From positions 1 through 64,000 of the forward strand of contig JAJZMB010000103.1 in the NCBI GenBank assembly GCA_021803205.1: a stretch of DNA of 64,000 nt, given 5' to 3'. The notes under the pieces were generated by a model. That model was given only the letters and a program-made list of their open reading frames with translations, was not told the DNA's origin and did no database searches. The stretch comes from Bacillota bacterium (GTDB lineage Bacteria; Bacillota; Sulfobacillia; RBS10-35; JAJYVN01). Below are positions 34,482 to 44,405 of this stretch, piece by piece. Within the stretch, counting starts at the first letter, position 1. Every line of letters starts with the position of its first letter. Made by a program: the position numbers and the translations under genes.

Positions 34482-36944
34482 ATGCGCGCCGCCGCGGCGC
34501 CGGGCGCGGGGGCGCGGGTCCGGGCAGCGATCAGGATGGGGGCGATTGGGATGGCGACGACGGATGCGGCGCAGGCGGATTGCGCGGCGGGGCCGCTCAC
34601 CCCGGAAGGGTTGCGGCTGATGGATGCCTACTGGCGCGCCGCCAACTACCTGGCGGTGGGTCAAATCTACCTCTTGGACAACCCCTTGCTGCGCCAACCC
34701 CTGCGCCTCGAGCACGTCAAGCCGCGCCTGCTGGGTCACTGGGGGACGAGCCCGGGCCTCAACTTCGTTTACGCGCACATGAACCGGGTCATCCGGGCCC
34801 GCGACCTGGACGCCATCTTCGTCGCCGGTCCGGGCCACGGCGGGCCGGCCGTGGTGGCCAACACCTACCTGGAGGGCACCTACAGCGAGTTCTATCCGCA
34901 CGTCGGCCGGGACGCCGACGGCCTGCGCGCCCTGTTTCGCCAGTTCTCCTTTCCCGGGGGCGTCCCCAGCCACGTGGCGCCGGAGACGCCGGGATCCATC
35001 CATGAAGGGGGCGAACTCGGGTATTCGCTGCTGCATGCCTACGGCGCCGCCTACGACAATCCCGAACTCCTGGTCTGCTGCGTCGTGGGCGACGGAGAGG
35101 CGGAGACGGGCCCGCTGGCCGCCAGTTGGCACAGCAACAAGTTCCTGAACGCGGCGCGCGACGGCGCCGTGCTGCCGGTGCTGCACCTCAACGGCTACAA
35201 GATCGCCAACCCCACCGTCCTGGCCCGAATCCCCGAGGGGGAACTGCTGCACCTGCTGGAGGGCTGCGGCTACCGGCCCTGGGTCGTGTCCGGGCAGGAC
35301 CCGGCGGTTATGCACCAGCGGATGGCCCAGGCGCTGGACGCCGCGCTCGACGAGATCGCGCGCATCCAACGCCTGGCGCGCTCCGGCAGCGAGGGAGGCC
35401 GGCCGGCCTGGCCATTGCTGGTGTTGCGCACCCCCAAGGGGTGGACCGGTCCGCAGATGGTCGACGGTCTGCCCGTGGAGGGCACCTTTCGCGCGCACCA
35501 GGTGCCTCTGGCCGATCTCGCGGAGAAGCCTGGGCACCTCGGTGCGCTGGAGGCCTGGATGCGCACCTACCGTCCCGAGGAGTTGTTCGACGCGCGCGGC
35601 GCCCTGGTGCCGGAACTGGCGGCGTTGCCGCCCCGAGGTGCGCGGCGCATGAGCGCCAACCCGCATGCCAACGGCGGCGTCCTGCTGCGCGACCTGCGTC
35701 TGCCCGAGCCGCGCGCCTACTCCGTCGAGGTGCAGCGCCCCGGGACGCGCAGCGGCGAGGCCACGCGCGTCCTCGGCACCTATCTGCGCGACGTGCTGCG
35801 CCTGAACGCGGAGGCGGCCAACTTCCGGATCTTCGGCCCGGACGAAACGGCCTCCAACCGCCTGAACGCGGTGTTCGAGGCGACGGAGCGCACCTTCGAG
35901 TGCCCGATCCTGCCGTCCGACGACCACCTGGCCCCGGACGGCCGCGTGATGGAGGTGCTGAGCGAGCACCTCTGCCAGGGCTGGCTGGAGGGCTACCTGC
36001 TCACGGGCCGCCACGGCCTGTTCAACTGCTACGAGGCCTTCGTGCACATCATTGATTCTATGTTCAACCAACACGCCAAGTGGCTGAAGGTGTCGCGGGA
36101 GATCCCCTGGCGGCGGCCGATCGCTTCGCTCAACTACCTGCTGAGTTCACACGTCTGGCGCCAGGACCACAACGGCTTCTCGCATCAGGACCCCGGTTTC
36201 ATCGACCACGTGGTGAACAAGAAGGCGGCCGTGATCCGCGTGTACCTGCCGCCGGACACCAACTGCCTGCTCTCGGTCGCCGACCACTGCCTGCGTAGCC
36301 GCGACTATGTGAACGTGATCGTTGCGGGCAAGCAGCCGAGCCTGGACTACCTCGGACCGGACGAGGCAGTGCTGCACTGCACGCGCGGCCTCGGCATCTG
36401 GGAGTGGGCCAGCAACGACCGGGGAGGCGATCCGGACGTGGTCATGGCCTGCGCCGGGGACATCCCCACGCTGGAGACGCTGGCGGCGGTCGATCTGCTG
36501 CGCCGGCACCTGCCGCAACTGCGTGTGCGCGTGGTCAATGTGGTCGACCTGCTGCGTCTGGAGCCGCCGGGCGAGCACCCCCACGGCCTGCCGGATCCCG
36601 AGTTCGACCTGCTGTTCACCAGGGACCGGCCCGTGATCTTCGCCTACCACGGGTACCCTTGGCTCATCCACCGCCTGACCTACCGCCGCACCAACCACGG
36701 CAACCTGCACGTCCGCGGTTACAAGGAGGAGGGTACGACGACCACGCCGTTTGACATGGTCATGCTGAACGACATGGACCGCTTCCACCTGGTGATGGAC
36801 GTGATCGACCGCGTGCCCGGCCTCGGGGCGGGCGCCGCCCACCTGCGCCAGCAGATGCAGGACGAACGGCTCCGCCACCGTGCCTACACCCGCGAGCACG
36901 GCAACGATCCGGCCGAACTGCGCGACTGGGTGTGGCCGTATTAA
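34482..36944 (+). CDS. xfp: Xylulose-5-P/fructose-6-P phosphoketolase
   Basis: The protein has 820 residues; an in-frame ATG at 34551 would give 797, closer to the family norm, but only the first has a strong binding site. Phosphoketolase hallmarks include [23 protein letters not shown] (about 116-122), the thiamine-diphosphate motif [17 protein letters not shown]-like [20 protein letters not shown] and [13 protein letters not shown]. It splits sugar phosphates to acetyl-phosphate plus a smaller sugar phosphate. An acetate kinase gene starts 10 bp downstream, completing a pathway from pentose or hexose phosphates to acetate and ATP. Confidence 0.94.
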   Translation: MRAAAAPGAGARVRAAIRMGAIGMATTDAAQADCAAGPLTPEGLRLMDAYWRAANYLAVGQIYLLDNPLLRQPLRLEHVKPRLLGHWGTSPGLNFVYAHMNRVIRARDLDAIFVAGPGHGGPAVVANTYLEGTYSEFYPHVGRDADGLRALFRQFSFPGGVPSHVAPETPGSIHEGGELGYSLLHAYGAAYDNPELLVCCVVGDGEAETGPLAASWHSNKFLNAARDGAVLPVLHLNGYKIANPTVLARIPEGELLHLLEGCGYRPWVVSGQDPAVMHQRMAQALDAALDEIARIQRLARSGSEGGRPAWPLLVLRTPKGWTGPQMVDGLPVEGTFRAHQVPLADLAEKPGHLGALEAWMRTYRPEELFDARGALVPELAALPPRGARRMSANPHANGGVLLRDLRLPEPRAYSVEVQRPGTRSGEATRVLGTYLRDVLRLNAEAANFRIFGPDETASNRLNAVFEATERTFECPILPSDDHLAPDGRVMEVLSEHLCQGWLEGYLLTGRHGLFNCYEAFVHIIDSMFNQHAKWLKVSREIPWRRPIASLNYLLSSHVWRQDHNGFSHQDPGFIDHVVNKKAAVIRVYLPPDTNCLLSVADHCLRSRDYVNVIVAGKQPSLDYLGPDEAVLHCTRGLGIWEWASNDRGGDPDVVMACAGDIPTLETLAAVDLLRRHLPQLRVRVVNVVDLLRLEPPGEHPHGLPDPEFDLLFTRDRPVIFAYHGYPWLIHRLTYRRTNHGNLHVRGYKEEGTTTTPFDMVMLNDMDRFHLVMDVIDRVPGLGAGAAHLRQQMQDERLRHRAYTREHGNDPAELRDWVWPY

Positions 36945-36954
36945 CGCCAGGCGG

Positions 36955-38052
36955 GTGCTGGTGGTCAACGCGGGGTCGAGCAGCGTCAAGCTCCGCCTGC
37001 TGGGCGAGGCTGATGCCGTGCTGGCGGAGCGGGACCTGCCGGCTGCCCACGGGCGCTTCGACGCGGCCGCGTTGGTCGCCGCCTTCGCGGCCATGGGTGA
37101 GGCCGACGCGGTCGGGCACCGCGTGGTGCACGGCGGCACGGCCTTCCAGGGCAGTGTCCGCCTGGATGCGGGCGTCGTGGCGCAATTGCGGGCACTGATC
37201 GACCTGGCTCCGCTGCACCTGCCGGCGAGCCTGGCCGCCATGGAGGCGGTGGCGGCTGTGCGACCGCACCTGCCGGCGGTCGCCTGCTTCGACACTGCCT
37301 TCCACCGCACCCTGCCGGCCGAGGCGGCCACCTACGCGCTACCGGCGGAGTGGCGTCAGCGCTATGGCTTGCGGCGCTTCGGCTTCCACGGCCTGGCGCA
37401 CGCCTATGCCGCCCGCGCCGCCGCCGCGCTGCTGGCGCGCGATCCGGCCGGCCTGCGCGTCGTCACCTGCCACCTGGGGGCGGGCGCCTCCCTCGCGGCT
37501 GTACTGGGCGGACGGTCCATCGACACGACGATGGGTTTCACGCCCCTGGAGGGCCTGGTCATGGCGACGCGTGCCGGCAGCGTAGACCCGGGCCTGCTCC
37601 TCTGGCTGCAGGAGCACGCCGGCATCCCCCCCCGGGTCCTGACGACGGCCCTGGACGAACGTTCTGGCCTGCTGGCCCTCGCCGGCACGGCGGACATGCG
37701 CGAGGTGCTGGGCGGCGTCGCGGCCGGGGAACGGCGCGCGCAACTGGCGCTCGGGGTGTATGTGCACCGTCTGCGGGCCGCGGTGGCGGCGATGGTCGCC
37801 GCGCTGGGGGGCCTGGATGCCCTCGTCTTCAGCGGCGGCGTCGGGGAGCATGCCCCGGAGGTGCGCTCCGCGGCGGCATCCGGGCTGGGCTTCCTCGGGG
37901 TGGCGCTGGATGCGGCCGCCAACCGCGCCGCCGTCGCGGTCGACGCGGACGTCTCGGCGCCGGGCGCGCCGGTGCACACGTTGGTGATCGTGGCCCGCGA
38001 GGACGTGGAGATCGCCGCCGAGGTGCGCCGGGTGCTCGGTTCCGGCCCCTGA
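36955..38052 (+). CDS. ackA: Acetate kinase
   Basis: The protein has 365 residues, slightly shorter than typical (about 400), from a GTG ten bases after the xfp stop; the binding site is weak, so translation probably depends on xfp. ASKHA acetokinase motifs: VVNAGSSSVKL, GHRVVHGG, DTAFHRTLP, GFHGLAH, THLGAG-like CHLGAGAS, DTTMGFTPLEGLVMATR and FSGGVGEHAP. It converts acetyl-phosphate and ADP to acetate and ATP. No pta gene is present, so acetyl-phosphate from the phosphoketolase is the evident substrate source. Confidence 0.92.
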   Translation: MLVVNAGSSSVKLRLLGEADAVLAERDLPAAHGRFDAAALVAAFAAMGEADAVGHRVVHGGTAFQGSVRLDAGVVAQLRALIDLAPLHLPASLAAMEAVAAVRPHLPAVACFDTAFHRTLPAEAATYALPAEWRQRYGLRRFGFHGLAHAYAARAAAALLARDPAGLRVVTCHLGAGASLAAVLGGRSIDTTMGFTPLEGLVMATRAGSVDPGLLLWLQEHAGIPPRVLTTALDERSGLLALAGTADMREVLGGVAAGERRAQLALGVYVHRLRAAVAAMVAALGGLDALVFSGGVGEHAPEVRSAAASGLGFLGVALDAAANRAAVAVDADVSAPGAPVHTLVIVAREDVEIAAEVRRVLGSGP

Positions 38053-38286
38053 CCTTCAGGCTGGCCCGGCGCGCCCGTGCCGCCGCGGGACGGCTCGCCT
38101 CGGGTGCGCCCGGCGTGCGGGCCGCGTGCAGGCGCAGAAACGGAGGGGCGGAGTCCGGGGGGGCGGACGACCGCGACATCCGGTACGCGCAGCGCCCGTC
38201 GGCGGAAGGTGCCGCCGCGTGACCGTGGAAGGGCTCCACCGGGCAGACGGCCCGCCGGGCCATGGCCGTCCGGAGGAGGAGGGCTG

Positions 38287-39051
38287 ATGGAACTCTCCCA
38301 GGCGCAGAGACGTGCCCTGTCCGCGGAGGGCTACGTGTTGCTGCCGGGCATCGTGCCGCGTGCGGCGGTGGACGCCGTCCTGTATGCGGTCAATCGCTCG
38401 GTCGGGGATCGGGGCATGGACCCGGGGCGGCTCACGCAGTTCCGCGCCCAGTCGTACTGCCCGGAGGTGCAGGGCAGCCCGGCTGTGACCGCGCTGTTCA
38501 ACGAGACGCCGCTCCGCGGCCTGCTGGAATCCCTGCTCGGTCCGGGCCGGGTCCGGCCGGTCCGGAGTGGCCAGATCGCCCTGCGCTTTCCCAACACGGA
38601 CGCCCCCCGGGCGCCGGGGCCGCACATCGACGGGATGTACACGCCGACCAACGGCGTCCGGGAGGGCACCATCGCCAACTTCACGGCCCTGGTCGGCGTC
38701 TTCCTGAGCGATGTGCCTGGACCGGACGCCGGCAACTTCACCGTCTGGCCCGGTTCGCACCGGCTGCATGAGGCCTATTTCCGCGAACACGGGCCGCAGT
38801 CGCTGCTCCAGGGGATGCCCAGGGTGGCGCTGGCGGAGCCGCGGCAGCTGACGGCGCGCGCCGGGGATGCGGTGCTCTGCCACTATCTGCTCGGGCACGG
38901 CGTCGCCGGGAACGCCTCGCCGCACATCCGCTATGCGGTTTTCTTCCGGCTGGCGCATGCGGACCACGACGGCCTCCGCTGGGAGTCCATGACCGACATG
39001 TGGCGCGAATGGCCGGGCATGGCGGGCGCACCGGGGGTGGGCGCGGTCTGA
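38287..39051 (+). CDS. PhyH-family Fe(II)/2-oxoglutarate dioxygenase
   Basis: The protein has 254 residues from an ATG just after GAGGAGGG. It is a phytanoyl-CoA dioxygenase-like protein: GYVLLPGIV near the start, the HxD iron site in GPHIDGMY, NFTVWPGSHRLHE, and a distal HGVAGNASPHIRYAVFFR with His and the 2-oxoglutarate-binding Arg. Members hydroxylate diverse small molecules. It follows the xfp-ackA pair after 234 bp and precedes a Gfo/Idh/MocA gene, so a sugar-derived or osmolyte substrate is possible but not shown. Confidence 0.85.
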   Translation: MELSQAQRRALSAEGYVLLPGIVPRAAVDAVLYAVNRSVGDRGMDPGRLTQFRAQSYCPEVQGSPAVTALFNETPLRGLLESLLGPGRVRPVRSGQIALRFPNTDAPRAPGPHIDGMYTPTNGVREGTIANFTALVGVFLSDVPGPDAGNFTVWPGSHRLHEAYFREHGPQSLLQGMPRVALAEPRQLTARAGDAVLCHYLLGHGVAGNASPHIRYAVFFRLAHADHDGLRWESMTDMWREWPGMAGAPGVGAV

Positions 39052-39202
39052 GGCGTGGGTGCGCCCGTCCGGGGCGTCGGAAGGGCGGCGGTTGACGGGG
39101 AGGCGCCCCGGGGCAGGGGGGAAGGCGCGGGAGCGCTGCGGCGCGCGACCGCAGCGCGGAGGCATGTGGGGTTCGACGGTCGCTGGGAAGGATGTGCTGC
39201 GG

Positions 39203-40309
39203 GTGAGTGCCGGATCGGATGAGATCCGTTGCGCGGTGGTCGGTTATGGAGCCGCGTTCAATCAGGGGCGGAGTCATGCCCGCCAAATCAGCGAGACGCC
39301 GGGACTGCGCCTTACGGCGGTGTGCGACATGGATCCCGCCCGCGCGGCGGCGGCGCAGGCCGATTTCCCCGGCATCCAGGGCTACACGGACGTGCAGACC
39401 ATGATCAGCGCCGGTGTCGCCGATCTGGCCGCGGTCGTCGTGCCGCACCGCTTCCACGCCCCGGTCGCCCTGACGTGCCTGCGCGCCGGGCTGCACGTGG
39501 TGGTGGAGAAGCCGATGGCTCTCACCATCGCCGAGTGCACCGCGATGATCGAGGCGGCGCGGGAGGGCCGCCGGATGCTGACCGTCTACCACAACCGCCG
39601 GGCCGACGGGGACTTCCTCACCCTCTACGACCTGGTGGTCCGTCGCGGCCTGATCGGCGAGGTCTTCCACATCGAATACTACTCCGGCGGCTACCACCGT
39701 CCGGGCGGGGCGTGGCGCGCCGACAAGGCCGTTTCCGGGGGGGCGTTCTACGACTGGGGCGCCCACATCGTGGACTGGGTCCTGGGCCTCATGCGGGACG
39801 GCGCCGGTGACGGGGGACGGGCCGTCCCGATGGAGGCGATCACCGGTTTCTTTCACAAGCGGCTCTGGCACGATGTGACCAACGAGGATCAGGTGCAGGG
39901 GATCATCCGCTTCGCGGGCGGCCGCACCGCCGATGTGCAGCAGTCCACCATCTCCCTCGGGCCGAAGCCGCGCTGGCGCATCCTCGGCACCGGGGGCGCC
40001 ATCCTCGACCGGGGCGACCGCGTGCGCGCGCGCGGGGGCGAGCGCGGCGCTTGCGTGGTGGCCGTGCCCGTCGCCGGCCATGCCGCCCAATTCCAGGTGC
40101 CCTACGGCGACCGGGACCCCTCAAGCTTCTATGCCCGGGTGCATGCGCACCTGGCCGGCGGCGCCAGCGTGCCGGTGACACCCGAGTCGGCCCGGCGCGT
40201 GATCGCCGTTTTGGAACTGGCGGAGCGTTCATCCGCGGCGGGACAGGCGGAGCGGGTGCCATACGAGGACAGCCTCGGAGGCCCGCACTGCACCTGGCCC
40301 GTGGGGTAG
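39203..40309 (+). CDS. Gfo/Idh/MocA-family oxidoreductase
   Basis: The protein has 368 residues from a GTG 10 nt after GGGAAGGA; the ATG at 39164 has GGAGG too close. The Rossmann domain has VVGYGAAFNQGRSHA and ends with the EKPMALT dinucleotide/sugar motif. The C-terminal beta-sheet domain includes GGAFYDWGAHIVDWVLGL, where DWGAHxxD carries the catalytic His region. Such enzymes oxidise or reduce sugars and inositols with NAD(P). Its position between a PhyH-type oxygenase and a peptidase gives no firm substrate. Confidence 0.87.
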   Translation: MSAGSDEIRCAVVGYGAAFNQGRSHARQISETPGLRLTAVCDMDPARAAAAQADFPGIQGYTDVQTMISAGVADLAAVVVPHRFHAPVALTCLRAGLHVVVEKPMALTIAECTAMIEAAREGRRMLTVYHNRRADGDFLTLYDLVVRRGLIGEVFHIEYYSGGYHRPGGAWRADKAVSGGAFYDWGAHIVDWVLGLMRDGAGDGGRAVPMEAITGFFHKRLWHDVTNEDQVQGIIRFAGGRTADVQQSTISLGPKPRWRILGTGGAILDRGDRVRARGGERGACVVAVPVAGHAAQFQVPYGDRDPSSFYARVHAHLAGGASVPVTPESARRVIAVLELAERSSAAGQAERVPYEDSLGGPHCTWPVG

Positions 40310-40577
40310 GGGAGAGCCTTCGCCGCCCCCTGGGCGCGGTCCATCCGCCCCGGCGGGAGGTGACCGGCGCCGTACCGGCGGGCCGCGGGTTCCGCCGGCA
40401 CGGCACCGCTGGCGCACAGCCCCCGCCGGGATCCAGGCGGATATATTTTGGAGTGTTCACGTCCGGCATCCCCCGGGTGGATGCCCCCTGCCGGGGGCCC
40501 GGATGGCACCGGCCGTCCGGACCTCGCTCGCGCAGGGCCCGTACCGGGGCAACCCCACTTTGGCGGAGGTGCCGTGC

Positions 40578-41858
40578 ATGCCCCCCTCGGGCCCCGCCGC
40601 CGAGCCACGCGACATTCTCTTGCACGAGGGCGTTCTCGCCAAGTTCCTGCGCTACGTCGTTATCGACACCGAATCCGACCCTGCCGGCACGGGGGTGCCC
40701 ACCACGCCCGGCCAGTGGGACCTCAGCCGGCTGCTGGCCGCCGAGGCCCAGGTGATGGGCCTCGCCGACGTGCACTGCGATGACCACGGCATCGTGACGG
40801 CCACCATTGCCGGTAGTCCCTCACCCCAGAACACCGGCCCCACCGTCGGCTTTCTCGCCCACGTGGACACCTCGCCGGCGGTCAGCGGTCGCGGCGTGCG
40901 TCCGATCGTGCACCGGGGGTATCCTGGCGGCCCCATCGCCCTGCCGGGGGGACCGACACTCGACCCGGTGGACCACCCGCTGCTCCGGGCGGTGGTCGGT
41001 CACGACATCGTCACCTCCGACGGCACCACGCTGCTCGGTGCCGACGACAAGGCCGGCGTGGCGGAGATCATGGCGGCCGCCGCGCACTTGCTGCTGCACC
41101 CGGAGATCGTCCACGGACCGATTCGTCTGGCCTTCACCACCGACGAGGAGACCGGTCGGGGGATCGAGTTCCTCGACCCGGCAGCCTTCGGCGCTGAGGT
41201 GGCGTATACGCTGGACGGCGGCGCCCTGGGCGAGGTGTCCTGGGAAAACTTCAACGCCGAAAACCTGTGCGTGGTGGTCGAGGGCCGCAGTGCGCACACG
41301 GGCTCGGCACGTGGGCACATGTGCAATGCGGTGCACCTGGCCGCGACACTCGTCGCGGCGGTGCCAGCCGGCGTTCGCCCGGAGACCACCGCAGGCGGTG
41401 ACGGCTTCATCCATTTCGACCAGTTCTCCGGCAACGTCGAACGCGTTACCCTCACCGTCCTGTTGCGGGACTTCGACGCCTCGGGACTGGCGGCCAAGCG
41501 GCGGTGGCTGGAGGCACAATGCGCGGCGCTCCGCGTCCTGCACCCCGCCTGCCGCGTAGAGATCACGCGCACGGGCGGGTACCGCAACATGCGGGAGGCG
41601 GTGCAGCGCCGGCCCGAGGTCGGGGAACTGGCCCTGGAGGCGATGCGTCGCGTGGGGGTGGAGCCTCGGCCCGCGCTCATCCGCGGCGGGACGGACGGGG
41701 CGCGGCTGTCAGAGCGCGGTTTGCCCACGCCCAACCTCTTCGCCGGTGGCATGGACTTCCACAGCCGGACGGAGTGGATCTCCGTGCAATGGATGGAGCA
41801 GGCGACGGCGGTGGTGGTGGAACTGGCCCGTCTGTGGGCGGCCCGGGACCGCCGGTAG
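40578..41858 (+). CDS. pepT: Peptidase T (tripeptidase, M20B)
   Basis: The protein has 426 residues from an ATG after GGAGGTG. Dizinc M20 motifs in order: GFLAHVDTSP (His, Asp), LGADDKAG (bridging Asp), FTTDEETGRG (catalytic Glu and ligand Glu), YTLDGG (Asp) and FAGGMDFHSRTEW (His). IRGGTDGARLS is typical of PepT. It releases the N-terminal residue of tripeptides in the cytoplasm. The 268-bp gap before it holds a TATATT -10-like element (40442-40447) and a GC-rich hairpin, but no clear -35. Confidence 0.93.
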   Translation: MPPSGPAAEPRDILLHEGVLAKFLRYVVIDTESDPAGTGVPTTPGQWDLSRLLAAEAQVMGLADVHCDDHGIVTATIAGSPSPQNTGPTVGFLAHVDTSPAVSGRGVRPIVHRGYPGGPIALPGGPTLDPVDHPLLRAVVGHDIVTSDGTTLLGADDKAGVAEIMAAAAHLLLHPEIVHGPIRLAFTTDEETGRGIEFLDPAAFGAEVAYTLDGGALGEVSWENFNAENLCVVVEGRSAHTGSARGHMCNAVHLAATLVAAVPAGVRPETTAGGDGFIHFDQFSGNVERVTLTVLLRDFDASGLAAKRRWLEAQCAALRVLHPACRVEITRTGGYRNMREAVQRRPEVGELALEAMRRVGVEPRPALIRGGTDGARLSERGLPTPNLFAGGMDFHSRTEWISVQWMEQATAVVVELARLWAARDRR

Positions 41859-41974
41859 GTGGCCGCCGTAAGATCCGCTTTGAGCCACGGTCTGGATTTG
41901 CAGGACCCTGGTGCCGGCCGCCGGCAGGTGGCCGGAGCCGATGGCCGAACGGTGGGCATGGGTGGTGCATCTGC

Positions 41975-42802
41975 ATGGACCAGATCCGCATACCTGAGCC
42001 TCTGCCCCTGCCACTTTGGCCGGCCGGCACCGTGCCCGGCTCCCTGGGGGATGCCCCCGTCGACGTCCCGACCATCACGCCCTATCTGCTGCCGCCAGGG
42101 GAACGCCCCCGCGGGGCGGTCGTCGTCTGCCCCGGCGGCGGATACGCGCGCCTGGCCCCGCATGAAGGCGAACCGGTGGCGCGCTGGCTCAACGGCATCG
42201 GCATCGCCGCTTTCGTCCTGCGCTACCGGGTCGCCCCCTACCGGCACCCGCATCCCCTCCTGGACGCCCAGCGGGCCATGCGCACAGTACGACACCTGGC
42301 CGCCCGCTGGGGCATCGACGCGTCCAAGGTGGCTCTGCTCGGTTTCTCCGCCGGGGGACATCTCGCGGTCACCGCCGGCACCCACCACGATGCGGGCGTG
42401 GCCAAGGCGGACGATCCTATCGAGCGCCGCGGCTGCCGGCCGGACGCACTGGTGCTCTGTTATCCGGTGGTCAGTTTCCACGAGCCCGGGCACCCGGGTT
42501 CGCTGGCCAATCTGGTCGGTGCGGGCGCACCGGAAGATCTGCGGCTTTTCTTGTCGGGGGAGGCGCAGGTCTGTACCGATACACCGCCGGCATTTGTGTG
42601 GCACACCTCAGACGATGCCGCCGTGCCGGCCCTGCACAGCATCCTCTTCTGCTCGGCTCTCGCCCGCCACGGAGTCCGGTATGAACTCCATGTGTATGAG
42701 AGCGGTCGCCACGGGCTGGGGCTCGCCGCCGACAACGTGCGCGTGGGGACGTGGACACAGCATTGCGGGGCATGGCTGCTGGGAATGGGATACGGGGGAT
42801 GA
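41975..42802 (+). CDS. Alpha/beta hydrolase, BD-FAE/acetylxylan-esterase-like
   Basis: The protein has 275 residues. Esterase features: oxyanion loop VVVCPGGGYARLAPHEGEPVA, nucleophile elbow GFSAGGH, acid region WHTSDDAAVP and catalytic His in ESGRHGLGL. It matches the short bacterial esterases that deacetylate carbohydrates (BD-FAE, Axe-like). There is no signal peptide, so it acts inside the cell, perhaps on imported acetylated sugars. The binding site before the ATG is weak; it lies 116 bp after pepT and is probably co-transcribed. Confidence 0.87.
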   Translation: MDQIRIPEPLPLPLWPAGTVPGSLGDAPVDVPTITPYLLPPGERPRGAVVVCPGGGYARLAPHEGEPVARWLNGIGIAAFVLRYRVAPYRHPHPLLDAQRAMRTVRHLAARWGIDASKVALLGFSAGGHLAVTAGTHHDAGVAKADDPIERRGCRPDALVLCYPVVSFHEPGHPGSLANLVGAGAPEDLRLFLSGEAQVCTDTPPAFVWHTSDDAAVPALHSILFCSALARHGVRYELHVYESGRHGLGLAADNVRVGTWTQHCGAWLLGMGYGG

Positions 42803-43027
42803 ACGGTGACGGAGCAAGCCGTTGTGCTTGTGATCAACTCTTTCCCCGCGGACCAGCCGGCCGTGTCCCATGCGAACGCGGCGGTGACGATGCCGGTCAC
42901 GACACTTAGGCAGCGGCTGCCGATTCTCGGTCGGCGATGCAGGCCTGTCGAGCACCCACTGGGGGGCCCTCGGGCGTCGGGGCAGAGACGGGCGGCGCTC
43001 CTGATTTGGCCGCCGAGCGCGGGGGCT

Positions 43028-43057
43028 TTGGTTCACGTTTGCCGGTTGGCACACAAT
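43028..43057 (+). promoter_or_regulatory. Candidate promoter for the deacetylase-like lipoprotein
   Basis: TTGGTT (43028-43033) and CACAAT (43052-43057) are 18 bp apart, 23 bp before the ATG at 43081. Upstream in the 278-bp gap a GTG at 42806 opens a ~100-codon frame overlapping the next gene; it is not supported enough to annotate. Confidence 0.35.
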
Positions 43058-43080
43058 CGCGGCGCGGAAGAGGGCCCGAC

Positions 43081-44178
43081 ATGCGCTGGTGGCACCTTGC
43101 GGTGAGCACGTCCCTTTTCCTCTGGGCCGCGGGCTGCAGGGGGATACCGCAGCCGGACGCCGTGCACTCGGCTGCCGGCCTGCCTGCGCGGGTGCCGGCA
43201 CTGCCCGCAAGCATTGCGGCGAGCGGTACGCCGTCCAGCGCGGCCGTGGGCGTTTCGGCGACCGCGTCCGCTCGGACCTCGGCCCCTGCGCCGGCCGGTG
43301 CCCCGACGGAAATGCGGATTCCGATCGTGATGTACCACGTGATCGCTCCTCCGGCGAACGCGCCCTACGCCTACCTCTATGTGACCCCCAAACGCTTCCG
43401 GTCCGAGATGGAGGGGCTGAAGGACGCGGGATATTGCGCCATCACCATCGACGCGGCGTACCGGATCTGGACAGGCACGCAGGCGCCCCCCGCCGGGTGC
43501 AGGCCCCTGGTCATCCGGTTCGATGACGGATACAGCAGCGTCTTTTCGGCCGCCTATCCGGTCCTGCACGCGATGCACTGGCCTGGTACCCTCTGCCAGC
43601 AGGTGCAGCGGGTCGACTTCCCCGGGGGCCTCACCGCCTCGGACATCCGTACGCTGCTGCGCGCCGGGTGGGATCTCGAAGACCACGGGTACTATCAGCC
43701 GGAGTTGAGCCTGATCGGTCTCGATCCGGCAAGGTTGAACCGTCAGGTCGCCGTGTCCCGCCGGAACCTGCAAAAGCGTTTTGCCGCGCCCGTCCACTTT
43801 TTCTGTTGGCCCCTCGGCTACTATGATGAACGCTCCATCTCGGCCGCCAAGCAGGCGGGATTCGAGGGGGGACTCGGGGTGGCATCGGGCGACGCCGAAC
43901 CCGGTGAGCAGGGATACTGGCGGTTGGACGCCATCGAGGCCTCCGGGTGGCTCTCGCACACTGCGTTGGTCGCCCGGGTGCTGCGTCTGCAGCAGCAGAC
44001 CCCGGCCATGCCTGCCAGGGTGTATGTGCCAGCAGGCCATGGGCCTCGCGTGCTCCCAAGATCGAGGGTCGCGGTGCAAATACGGGCCGGAGGCCGCGGG
44101 CAACGGGATCGGGGATCCGGGCGAAACAGGGCAGCAGCGGCGAGGCCCCAGTCGGGCACACCGCCGGTAAACCGGTAG
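43081..44178 (+). CDS. Polysaccharide deacetylase-like lipoprotein
   Basis: The protein has 365 residues from an ATG after GAGGG. The signal peptide ends in a lipobox-like LWAAGC (Cys19), so it should be membrane-anchored outside the cell; a Ser/Ala/Pro linker follows. The NodB/CE4 domain starts at IPIVMYHVI: motif 1 is IRFDDGYSS (both Asp kept), motif 2 is EDHGYYQPEL where the second zinc His is Gln, and motif 3 is WPLGYYDE. The last ~50 residues are Arg/Gly-rich and unlike the family. Deacetylase activity is therefore uncertain. It ends at a terminator shared with the next convergent gene. Confidence 0.82.
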   Translation: MRWWHLAVSTSLFLWAAGCRGIPQPDAVHSAAGLPARVPALPASIAASGTPSSAAVGVSATASARTSAPAPAGAPTEMRIPIVMYHVIAPPANAPYAYLYVTPKRFRSEMEGLKDAGYCAITIDAAYRIWTGTQAPPAGCRPLVIRFDDGYSSVFSAAYPVLHAMHWPGTLCQQVQRVDFPGGLTASDIRTLLRAGWDLEDHGYYQPELSLIGLDPARLNRQVAVSRRNLQKRFAAPVHFFCWPLGYYDERSISAAKQAGFEGGLGVASGDAEPGEQGYWRLDAIEASGWLSHTALVARVLRLQQQTPAMPARVYVPAGHGPRVLPRSRVAVQIRAGGRGQRDRGSGRNRAAAARPQSGTPPVNR

Positions 44179-44259
44179 CGGCGGTTGCCGCACGGCCGCG
44201 CCACGTCCAGACTTGTCGGCAAGCGGCGGGCTCCGGACGCGGCGCTATCGGCTGAGAAA

Positions 44260-44286
44260 GGGGCGGCCCCCTCGGGGAGCCGCCCC
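44260..44286. terminator. Hairpin between convergent genes
   Basis: GGGGCGGC (44260-44267) pairs with GCCGCCCC (44279-44286); further G-C pairing extends inwards. Its position between the lipoprotein gene and the convergent hydrolase-fold gene fits a two-way terminator. Confidence 0.6.
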
Positions 44287-44405
44287 GCCAACGATCGCTG
44301 CCTGCGCGGCCGCACTTGGCCGGGGCGCAGCGAGCAGCGGTGTTAGACACGTGTTCGACACGCCCGGTGTGGCGGGGGGCCGGGAGCAGCGGCCGGGAAA
44401 CGCCA

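Noticed and set aside
42806-43105. GTG-initiated ~100-codon frame after the esterase
   Set aside because: It has a weak GGGGGAT site and a plausible first 30 residues, but the rest is Arg/Pro-rich and overlaps the start of the lipoprotein gene; left as possible decay product.
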